A stretch of DNA of 5,125 nt, taken from assembly GCA_009783115.1 (NCBI GenBank), contig WRHT01000113.1:1-5125 (forward strand). Direction: 5' to 3'. The DNA is from Desulfovibrionaceae bacterium (GTDB lineage Bacteria > Desulfobacterota > Desulfovibrionia > Desulfovibrionales > Desulfovibrionaceae). Position 1 is the first letter of the stretch. Each line of letters opens with the position of its first letter. A model generated the notes under the pieces. That model searched no databases and was not told the DNA's origin. It saw only the letters and a list, made by a program, of their open reading frames with translations. This document shows, in pieces, positions 1 to 4,860 of this stretch. A program made the position numbers and the translations under genes.

Positions 1-325
1 CCATGTCCAGCGTACCCTGCATCCACCGCACCTCCCGCGCGGTCAAAGGGGTCCCTTCAGCGTACTTGGCCCGGAAAAATCCGGCCACATCGCTCGTTTC
101 CAACAGAACGCGGTATGCGGGGTTCGCGGCTATGGATTCCCTGAACGCCTCCAGGGTGGCCCGATTTTCCGCCTGTTTGCCCGAAGAGGAAAAGAGGCGT
201 TGCAAAATGTTCAGGCCACTGCTCCCGGAAACGGAGTCCTGTCTAATAAAGACCTGCTTGTCCCCGGCCCGGTCTGGGGGAAAGGAGCCGACGTGCTGCG
301 TTATGCTTGCCAGGTCAATGGTCAT
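1..325 (-). CDS. Unrecognised protein, N-terminal 108 residues only; candidate T3SS effector
   Basis: The frame is open from an ATG at 325 to the left edge, giving 108 codons with no stop; the rest lies outside the window. The start is supported by an AGGAG about 8 bases upstream and by a position 26 bases after the stop of the CesT-type chaperone gene. The protein begins MTIDLASITQHVGSFPPDRA. Residues 1-50 are polar and rich in Ser and Gly, as in many T3SS substrates. Residues 57-108 look helical and folded, with stretches such as FRESIAANPAYRVLLE and VAGFFRAKYAEGTPLTAREV. There is no signal peptide or membrane segment. I do not recognise the family. Class I T3SS chaperones are often encoded beside their cargo, so an effector bound by the upstream chaperone is the main inference. 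A further structural or regulatory T3SS protein is the alternative. The open frame is well supported; the function is not. Confidence 0.7.
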   Translation of the reverse strand, partial: MTIDLASITQHVGSFPPDRAGDKQVFIRQDSVSGSSGLNILQRLFSSSGKQAENRATLEAFRESIAANPAYRVLLETSDVAGFFRAKYAEGTPLTAREVRWMQGTLDM

Positions 326-351
326 GCGCACTTCTCCTGTAATTCGGGTAT

Positions 352-855
352 TCACACCCTGATCAAGGGGGATGCATCACCAGGCGCGGACGCTCCCTGC
401 GCCGCGCCATCGCCCTCAAAAACGAGGGTTTCGCCGGCCTGCCTGGCCCGTTCCTCGGCCCCGGCGTTGAGGGCTTCGAGTTTACGGCCCCACTCTCCGG
501 CCGCGGTCACGATATTTTCCAGAGCATTGAGAAAATGGTCACTTTCCAGGTGATGCAGGGGCAGGATCAGGTTCAGGCCCACCACTTCATTGAAGGCATC
601 GTAACTGAGCGCCGCGCCTTTGGTTTCGGCCAGAAAGAGATTGCCCCCCATTAGTGAAGCCAATACTTCACCCCGGCGAAAAAGGGTGGGCCGGCCCACT
701 TCCATGTAGAAAAGGAAGGCTTCGCTGTTGTCCACAGCCTGCACCAAAAGACGCCGGCGCCCCAGAAGAGCCGTGAAGCTGCCGTCCGGGGAAAGTTCCA
801 GGAGCAGGCCGGTTTTTTGGGCTAGATCGGCGATATAGGGCTGTAGTACGCTCAT
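352..855 (-). CDS. CesT/SycE-type class I T3SS chaperone
   Basis: This predicted 167-aa cytosolic protein would bind the N-terminal region of a T3SS substrate and keep it competent for secretion. CesT-family features are visible. An N-terminal helix (about 2-17) is followed by beta-strand-like segments (about 18-60, including RRLLVQAVDNSEAFLFYMEV). The core MGGNLFLAETKGAALSYDA (69-87) matches the family's N-x-x-x-A/G-E-T-x-G-A-x-L pattern. The segment VVGLNLILPLHHLESDHFLN (91-110) and a helix ending GEW (to about 122) follow the usual order. The last 45 residues form an Ala/Gly/acidic tail, slightly longer than typical members. ATG at 855 is preferred over the in-frame TTG at 858 because AAGGA lies about 7 bases upstream of the ATG. 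The gene follows sctB and precedes a partial open frame that is its likely cargo. SscB of SPI-2 has a comparable position downstream of the translocators. Family assignment is firm; the cargo is inferred. Confidence 0.85.
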   Translation of the reverse strand: MSVLQPYIADLAQKTGLLLELSPDGSFTALLGRRRLLVQAVDNSEAFLFYMEVGRPTLFRRGEVLASLMGGNLFLAETKGAALSYDAFNEVVGLNLILPLHHLESDHFLNALENIVTAAGEWGRKLEALNAGAEERARQAGETLVFEGDGAAQGASAPGDASPLIRV

Positions 856-877
856 CAAAATTTCCTTTAAGGCCTAC

Positions 878-1654
878 CTAGGCCAGAATCCTGGTCCGGG
901 CCTGGTTGGTGGTGGATTGGATGTCGTTCTGGGCGGAGAGGGATTTTTGGATGAGATCTCGCAGGGCGTCATTGAGTTCCCTTATGCTGTCGCGTAGGGC
1001 GCGCATCTGCTCCTGCTCCGCCTCTTTTTCCTTGATGTTGGCCTGGGCCATGGTGCCCACATACTGCGACCCGGCATCAAGCCCCTTGCCTATGCCGCCT
1101 CCTATGCTGCCGAGGCCCTGGACCATGTTGTTATAGGACTGGAGTTTGCTTGAGTCGATATTGCCTTTGGCGTCTTTGGCCGCTCCCAGGGCGGCGAAGC
1201 TGCCGCCGATCTGGACAGCGCCGGATACAATGCCGACGGTGCCGCTGGCAATGCCGAGAGCCAGTTGGACCGCGGCCTGGTCACGCATTATCTTGGCCTG
1301 GTCATGCATGGAGGCGACAATGGCCTCGGTTTGCTTCCAGGAGAGTTCCCGGTTCTGTTCGCGCTGTTCCGCGGCGAATTTGGTGGTGGCGCTCATAATC
1401 AGCGCCCCCGGCGAGGGAATCCCGGGCCAGTTCTTGAGCTGGGTCGCGGCTTGGGCATTGGGCGGGGTGAGCTTGGGCAGGTCCGATCCCACCAGGGACA
1501 GGGCCTGGTCAAAGCTCTTGCCGCCCTTGACGGCGTCCAAAAGGAGCTTATCCACCAGCCCGGTATCCACCTTCTGGGTCTGGGCCTGCTGGATGAGCGT
1601 GTCATACTGTTGTTGGTTGAAGCCCGGGGCTTGTTGAATGCTGTTTATTGACAT
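878..1654 (-). CDS. sctB: YopD/EspB/SseD-type minor translocator
   Basis: This predicted 258-aa secreted protein should insert with SctE into the host membrane to form the translocation pore. A single hydrophobic segment lies at about 128-158 (AAVQLALGIASGTVGIVSGA and onward), followed by a Gly-rich stretch at 180-192. A long charged helical, probably coiled-coil, C-terminus spans about 204-256. This one-membrane-segment layout is typical of the YopD/EspB/SseD group. The N-terminus is polar with no Sec signal, as expected for a T3SS substrate. Residues 60-65 read PKLTPP, an exact P-x-L-x-x-P match to the motif by which translocators dock on LcrH-type chaperones. The ATG at 1654 has AAGGAG 8 bases upstream, and the gene starts 17 bases after sctE. 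At 258 aa it lies between SseD (about 195) and YopD (about 306). Sequence alone gives moderate similarity; the context next to a YopB-type gene and an LcrH-type chaperone makes the call strong. Confidence 0.82.
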   Translation of the reverse strand: MSINSIQQAPGFNQQQYDTLIQQAQTQKVDTGLVDKLLLDAVKGGKSFDQALSLVGSDLPKLTPPNAQAATQLKNWPGIPSPGALIMSATTKFAAEQREQNRELSWKQTEAIVASMHDQAKIMRDQAAVQLALGIASGTVGIVSGAVQIGGSFAALGAAKDAKGNIDSSKLQSYNNMVQGLGSIGGGIGKGLDAGSQYVGTMAQANIKEKEAEQEQMRALRDSIRELNDALRDLIQKSLSAQNDIQSTTNQARTRILA

Positions 1655-1671
1655 GGTGCAATCTCCTTATA

Positions 1672-2715
1672 TCAGGCCATGTTTGGCGTGCCGATGGTTA
1701 GCATGGCGGTCGAGGCGTCGCTGGCCTCCTTGATGATATCCATCACATCGGCCAAGAGGGACTGGGTGCGCTCCATGACCGATTCCAGGAAATCCTTTTC
1801 CGTTTCCTGGGCCTGCATGATCTGCAGCACGATAGCCTCCAGGTCCTTGAGTTCGGCCTTGGCCTGGGCGATCTGGTAATCATATACGGAGTTGGCGATT
1901 CTCGTGCCCCCGCTGGCTATTTGTACGCCCCCGCTGGCCACGTTGGCGATGGTGGTGGTGGCGGTGGCGACCTTGGAAACCGTGGTGGCGGAGACTTGGG
2001 CAATGGCGGCGCCCGAAGAGGCCAAGCCGCCGACCACACACAGGCCCGCGCCGACCAAACTGATGCCGATTTCAACGCCCATGCCGATCCAGCCGGCCGC
2101 CTCCTCGCTGATGCCCATGGCCTTGCAAAGCTCGGCCACCCCCGCGGCAATGCTAACCTTGCCGCCCGTGGCCTCGCTGACGATGCTGTTCGCCGTCATG
2201 GCCAAGCCGATAGTGCCGCCGGCGATGAGCATGGCGCCGGCAAAGCTCCCGGCGCCGGTGGCTATGAGGGCCGCGCCCACGGCAATGGAAGCCACGGAGG
2301 CAATGGCCCCCAGCGCTATGCCGACGTATTTGAAAGCCTTAAGGAAGGGCTCCAGCTTCTGCTTATTCTTGAGAGCTTCCAACTGGTTCTGGATTTCTTC
2401 CGCCTTTTTGTCGTTAAGTTCCTTGATTTCCACCTTCTTGGCCTCAATGGACTCAAGCCCCGCTTTAACGGCGGTCTGGCGGCCTTCCATGCCGAGGGCC
2501 TGCACAAGCTGTTCAAGGGAGAGGCCGCTAAACTTTGGGTCGGCCAGGATGGGGATGTCTTTGGACACGCTATCCGGAATACCCCCGCTCTGGCTGGTGG
2601 CGGGCGGAACAACCTGGGGGTTTGGGCCGGTGGCGGGACTTGGGCTTTGCACGCCCTGCGCGGGGTCCAGGGGATTGGTCTGGACCACGCCGGTCTGGAG
2701 GTTGACCTGGGTCAT
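1672..2715 (-). CDS. sctE: YopB/SseC/IpaB-type major translocator
   Basis: This predicted 347-aa protein would be the large hydrophobic pore subunit inserted into the host membrane. Residues 1-50 are Pro/Gln/Ser-rich and disordered-looking, typical of a T3SS secretion signal and chaperone-binding region. PILADP at 55-60 is an exact P-x-L-x-x-P chaperone-docking motif. A charged helical segment, probably coiled coil, spans about 84-122. Hydrophobic segments follow at about 129-155, 156-176 and 207-238, separated by a conserved-looking loop (ATGGKVSIAAGVAELCKAMG, 182-201). Three-part hydrophobic content with a helical C-terminus (about 280-335) fits YopB/SseC, although the protein is shorter than YopB (about 400) and SseC (about 480). 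The ATG at 2715 overlaps the TGA of the chaperone gene as ATGA, with AAGGAAGGG just upstream, so translation is probably coupled to that of its own chaperone. SctB, the partner translocator, lies directly downstream. Confidence 0.88.
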   Translation of the reverse strand: MTQVNLQTGVVQTNPLDPAQGVQSPSPATGPNPQVVPPATSQSGGIPDSVSKDIPILADPKFSGLSLEQLVQALGMEGRQTAVKAGLESIEAKKVEIKELNDKKAEEIQNQLEALKNKQKLEPFLKAFKYVGIALGAIASVASIAVGAALIATGAGSFAGAMLIAGGTIGLAMTANSIVSEATGGKVSIAAGVAELCKAMGISEEAAGWIGMGVEIGISLVGAGLCVVGGLASSGAAIAQVSATTVSKVATATTTIANVASGGVQIASGGTRIANSVYDYQIAQAKAELKDLEAIVLQIMQAQETEKDFLESVMERTQSLLADVMDIIKEASDASTAMLTIGTPNMA

Positions 2716-3203
2716 GCCGTCCCTTCCTTTTTCAGAAGATCCAGCATGGCCCGGGCGCGTTCATGGTAGGAGCGGTGCTCGGGGTTGGCCGCATCGCCCA
2801 GTTCCACGGCCGCGTCAAAAAGGGCGCGGGCATTTTCCTGGTCGCCCTTCTTGAGGTAGCACAGCCCCGCATGTACCGAGGGGCCGGGACTGACCAAGCT
2901 CTCGGACAGAGTGGCCATGCCGTAGGCCTCAATGGCCCCGTCCAGGTTGCCGTTCATCTGGCGGCTGCCGGCCAGGCCCATCCAGAAGCGCGCGTCCTTA
3001 TGATCGTAAATCGCCAGGGCCTTGAACATGGTTTCGGCATCCTTAAAATTGCCGGAATTATACAAGGTAAAGGCCAGGCCGTAGCCGGCCTCCAGCACTT
3101 CTGGTTGTATGCCTGTGGCCTCGGCCATGCTGAGGCCGGCCAGAAGGCCGTCCATGAGGGCCTCCACTTGTTCGGGGGATAATTGACCCGTCTGCTCGCT
3201 CAT
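2712..3203 (-). CDS. lcrH: LcrH/SycD/SicA-type TPR chaperone of the translocators (class II)
   Basis: This 163-aa cytosolic chaperone is predicted to hold SctE and SctB in a secretion-competent state and keep them apart before export. It shows three TPR-like repeats. The first, at about 37-69, contains EAGYGLAFTLYNSGNFKDAE and ends in LAIYDH. The second covers about 70-103 (ARFWMGLAGSRQMNGNLDGA), and the third about 107-137 (HAGLCYLKKGDQENARALFD). The YDHKDARFWMGLAGSRQ stretch closely follows the LcrH/SycD pattern of D-H-x-D-x-R-F-x-x-G-L-x-x-C/S-R-Q. Length is typical (LcrH 168, SscA 157). The ATG at 3203 is chosen because AAAGGAG lies about 8 bases upstream. An in-frame TTG at 3224 would put that ribosome binding site inside the gene and overlap the sctA stop. 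The gene overlaps sctE by 4 bases (ATGA). In Yersinia and Shigella the LcrH and IpgC chaperones also act in regulation; whether this one does cannot be seen here. Confidence 0.93.
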   Translation of the reverse strand: MSEQTGQLSPEQVEALMDGLLAGLSMAEATGIQPEVLEAGYGLAFTLYNSGNFKDAETMFKALAIYDHKDARFWMGLAGSRQMNGNLDGAIEAYGMATLSESLVSPGPSVHAGLCYLKKGDQENARALFDAAVELGDAANPEHRSYHERARAMLDLLKKEGTA

Positions 3204-3220
3204 TATTTGTTCTCCTTTAA

Positions 3221-3748
3221 TCAACGGACCTGGGCGAGCTGCGCCAAGGTCTGGTTGCTCTGCTGGATGGCCGAGTTGGCGCCCTGCAAATAAGAATTAT
3301 ATTGACCCATGAAATCCTGCACAAAGACCATCTTCTGTTGGGTGTCGGTGCCCAGGGTATCGAGGTGGGCCTGAAGGGACTGGATAGCCACATTCCATTC
3401 GTCCTTGTTGTGGAGGTAGTCGTTGCCCGTCGGGTCCCAGGCCAGGTTGTTCTCTTTCATGTATTTGATCATCTCCGGGGTCATCTCGGTGCAATTCTTA
3501 TGAGGGGCGGCGCCCTTGTTGGCCGCGGCATCGGCCTGGAGCTGCCGGGCCTGCTGGAGCAGGTGGGCCACCTGTTTTTGCTCGTCCTGGGATTTCTGGA
3601 TCTGGTCAATGTAGTTCATGGCACTGTTCTTGGACATTTCGGATAGGGCCAGTTGGAGCTTGGCGAATTGGAGCTGCAAACTGCCGGTGCCTCCGACACC
3701 GAGATCAATGTTGTTCATTACTTGGCCGAGGCCGCCTACCTGAGTCAT
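3221..3748 (-). CDS. sctA: EspA/SseB-size hydrophilic translocator or needle-tip protein
   Basis: This predicted 175-aa secreted protein has no hydrophobic membrane segment and would cap or extend the needle, linking it to the pore. The N-terminus (1-22) is Gly/Asn-rich and flexible. A first long helix spans about 23-76 (LQLQFAKLQLALSEMSKNSA and onward). A middle region holds EMTPEMIKYMKENNLAWD (88-105) and TGNDYLHNKDEW (107-118). A second long helix runs from about 118 to the end and includes FVQDFMGQYNSYLQGANSAI (142-161). Two long helices flanking a smaller middle part is the plan shared by EspA, SseB, LcrV and IpaD. The size fits EspA/SseB (about 190-196 aa), not LcrV (about 326). The ATG at 3748 has AAGGAG 7 bases upstream. 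The slot between a small chaperone-like gene and an LcrH-type chaperone is exactly that of lcrV or sseB. The role is assigned mainly from order and helix layout; an early effector or needle regulator is less likely. Confidence 0.68.
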   Translation of the reverse strand: MTQVGGLGQVMNNIDLGVGGTGSLQLQFAKLQLALSEMSKNSAMNYIDQIQKSQDEQKQVAHLLQQARQLQADAAANKGAAPHKNCTEMTPEMIKYMKENNLAWDPTGNDYLHNKDEWNVAIQSLQAHLDTLGTDTQQKMVFVQDFMGQYNSYLQGANSAIQQSNQTLAQLAQVR

Positions 3749-3770
3749 AATTTTTCTCCTTACTAAAGGG

Positions 3771-4064
3771 TTAAATTTTCACCGCGCCAGGGCGGCTGCG
3801 GCCCGCGCTTTTGCCAGCGCTCTGGGCCGGGGCGGCTTGGGCCGCGCGGGCCTGCCCCGCCCTGGACGCTTCTTCCCTGGCTTGACTCAGGGCCTTCTCC
3901 AAATCCGGGGAGCGCTTCTCCTCCAGGGATTTCTTCAAATCCTCCGCGGAAAGCCCCGCCTCCTTGCGCATCCCGTCCAGTTGCGCGTTCAGGCGGGAAA
4001 ACTCGTCCTTGATGGCCAGAAAAACCTGTTCCTGTTCCTTCATGTTCTGTTCCGTAAAAGCCAT
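3771..4064 (-). CDS. Small charged helical protein, LcrG-like or SseA/CesAB-type chaperone
   Basis: This is the first gene of the minus-strand operon: 97 aa, cytosolic, with no signal or membrane segment. Residues 4-70 are strongly helical and charged, probably coiled coil (for example MKEQEQVFLAIKDEFSRLN at 8-26). The tail from about 71 is Ala-rich and ends in a basic stretch (GRSRPGAVKI). The internal MRKEAGLSAEDLKKSLEEKR (32-51) recalls the M-x-x-x-x-GL-T/S-x-E stretch of LcrG, and the length matches LcrG/PcrG (95-98 aa). LcrG binds the tip protein LcrV and restrains secretion. In SPI-2 and the enterocyte-effacement island the gene in this place is a small coiled-coil chaperone (SseA, or functionally CesAB) for the EspA/SseB filament protein. 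Either role means partnering the next gene's product. The ATG at 4064 has AGGAGG 5-6 bases upstream. Upstream in-frame extensions start at a TTG with no such site and are rejected. The existence of the gene is firm; the family is tentative. Confidence 0.72.
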   Translation of the reverse strand: MAFTEQNMKEQEQVFLAIKDEFSRLNAQLDGMRKEAGLSAEDLKKSLEEKRSPDLEKALSQAREEASRAGQARAAQAAPAQSAGKSAGRSRPGAVKI

Positions 4065-4206
4065 TACGTCCTCCTTTGTGGACCTTGAGGTTGTCCTTTT
4101 TGCGGGAATGCGTTTGCTCACCCTTTTGCAAAAGCTGCGCCAGACAGAAAAACATAATGAAAAACAATGTATTGAATATAAAACTGATCGGCCAGCGGGC
4201 CTGACA

Positions 4207-4222
4207 GCCAACCAAAGTTGGC
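4207..4222. repeat. Short perfect inverted repeat
   Basis: GCCAAC (4207-4212) and GTTGGC (4217-4222) form a perfect 6-bp stem around CAAA. No T-run follows on either strand, so it is not a terminator. It lies about 140 bases upstream of the first minus-strand gene, where it could be an operator half-site pair or part of a leader RNA. It may also be chance. Confidence 0.35.
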
Positions 4223-4290
4223 GTTGGCGAAAACATTTATCCGTTGTAAACTAGATGTGGAATTTATCACGGATTTCAAAATCATTCAGG

Positions 4291-4370
4291 CCATTTTTTT
4301 ACCCCCATGTGGTGTAAAAAAATACTCCATATGGGGTGTGACTTTAGCTCGTATGGGGCAAAAAAAATGG
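4291..4370. promoter_or_regulatory. 80-bp imperfect palindrome with four ATGGGG-type half-sites; candidate operator
   Basis: The segment is symmetric about the junction 4330/4331. Comparing 4291-4330 with the reverse complement of 4331-4370 gives 28 matching positions of 40, where about 10 are expected by chance. The outer 10 bases (CCATTTTTTT against AAAAAAATGG) match fully. The hexamer CCCCAT at 4303-4308 mirrors ATGGGG at 4353-4358, and the centre is CCATATGG (4327-4334) inside CTCCATATGGGG. CCCCAT to CTCCAT, and ATGGGG to ATGGGG, are each 22 bases apart, about two helical turns. The right end touches the candidate -35 hexamer of the plus-strand promoter. The layout suggests a binding site for a dimeric or tetrameric regulator that controls the T3SS locus; the regulator is unknown. 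Confidence 0.55.
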
Positions 4371-4397
4371 ACAGATATGCCCTAAACATTGTGTTAT
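4368..4397 (+). promoter_or_regulatory. Possible sigma-70-like promoter for the yscB-sctC group
   Basis: TGGACA at 4368-4373 (5 of 6 to TTGACA) and TGTTAT at 4392-4397 (4 of 6 to TATAAT) are separated by 18 bases. The pair lies about 33 bases upstream of the first plus-strand start and directly after the palindrome. A stronger -10-like hexamer, TATATT, lies at 4400-4405 but has no good -35 partner. T3SS promoters often depend on an activator, so a poor consensus would not be surprising. Confidence 0.3.
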
Positions 4398-4430
4398 CTT
4401 ATATTGTTCAAGGCACAAGAGGTTATCGCT

Positions 4431-4850
4431 ATGTTGTGCAACGCAGTAAAATCCATCTGTTCCCGTGCCGGCTGGAAAGAGCCGTTGGCAGACGGTAAAG
4501 GCGTTTACAGCTTTGACCTGGAGGGCGGGCTTTCCTTCAGCCTTTCCTCACCGGACGGGGAGCGCCTTCTGGCCCGTTCCACGCTCCTGGCCCCCGGGGC
4601 CGGTCTGGAAATAGCCGGGGAAACTCTGGCCACGGCCATGCGTATAACAGCCGCCCGTTTCGCCAAGCTCAAGGCCGTGACCGCCCTGAACCCGGAAACG
4701 AGGGGGCTTGAGCTTTATGCTTTCACCAGCCTGCGCGATGGGGACGCTGGGGCACGGGAGACGTTCATGGAAGATTTTCTCAATGAACTGTCCTTCTGGA
4801 AGGCCCAGCCCGCTCTGAATTCCTCCACGGTCTTCATCGTCCGCGGATAG
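4431..4850 (+). CDS. yscB: YscB-like class I T3SS chaperone
   Basis: This predicted 139-aa cytosolic protein is the first gene of the plus-strand group. In Yersinia, YscB (137 aa) pairs with SycN to chaperone YopN, the gatekeeper that holds back effector secretion before host contact, and yscB lies directly before yscC, as here. The sequence agrees in the N-terminal half. A starting helix (1-13) is followed by GWKEPLADGKGVYSFDLEGG (14-33), which I recall as paralleling the Yersinia G-R-K-P-F-V-A-D-K-Q-G-V-Y segment. Strand-like SFSLSSPDGERLLARSTLLA (35-54) ends close to a matching A-P. The C-terminal half has a helix (62-85), a strand (93-101) and a helix (108-124), the CesT fold order. The ATG at 4431 has AAGAGG 8 bases upstream; the in-frame TTG at 4389 has no such site and overlaps the promoter candidate. 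A class I chaperone is fairly certain. The specific YscB identity is a recalled similarity plus position. Confidence 0.68.
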   Translation: MLCNAVKSICSRAGWKEPLADGKGVYSFDLEGGLSFSLSSPDGERLLARSTLLAPGAGLEIAGETLATAMRITAARFAKLKAVTALNPETRGLELYAFTSLRDGDAGARETFMEDFLNELSFWKAQPALNSSTVFIVRG

Positions 4851-4860
4851 GGCCGCCGGT

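Larger units (their letters stand above)
4065..4430. other. Divergent AT-rich intergenic region with regulatory content
   Basis: These 366 bases separate two divergent T3SS gene groups and contain no convincing gene. They are visibly richer in A and T than the flanking coding DNA, with runs of 7-8 A or T. Promoters for both directions must lie here or be absent. The contents I can support are an 80-bp palindrome (4291-4370), a weak plus-strand sigma-70-like promoter (4368-4397) and a short perfect hairpin (4207-4222: GCCAAC, loop CAAA, GTTGGC). For the minus strand the AT-rich stretch 4141-4185 is the likeliest promoter area. The best pair there is TTTATA (4182-4177) and CATTAT (4159-4154) with a 17-base spacer, each matching 4 of 6 consensus bases. 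That is weak. I saw no sigma-54 type GG-N10-GC promoter. Confidence 0.7.

Noticed and set aside
3..362. 119-aa plus-strand open frame at the left edge
   Set aside because: It is antisense to the minus-strand frame from 325, which has a ribosome binding site and fits the operon spacing.
1892..2854. Long plus-strand open frames (320 aa at 1892-2854 and 282 aa at 1921-2769)
   Set aside because: They lie antisense to sctE and part of the chaperone gene, show low-complexity Ala/Pro/Met- or Gly/His-rich translations, and lack ribosome binding sites. They are GC-driven shadows of sctE.
4207..4222. Hairpin considered as a transcription terminator
   Set aside because: The 6-bp stem has no following T-run on either strand and lies upstream of both divergent gene groups.
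3763..4236. 157-aa minus-strand open frame and the 146-aa extension of the LcrG-like gene to 4211
   Set aside because: The 157-aa frame is a shifted reading of the same DNA. The extension begins at a TTG with no ribosome binding site, while AGGAGG sits just before the ATG at 4064.
4411..4430. GGCAC sequence considered as a sigma-54 promoter
   Set aside because: GG at 4412-4413 is followed 10 bases later by bases other than GC, and the site would leave almost no leader before the start at 4431.
4307..4498. 63-aa plus-strand open frame starting inside the palindrome
   Set aside because: It has no ribosome binding site, covers the probable promoter, and overlaps the yscB-like gene out of frame.
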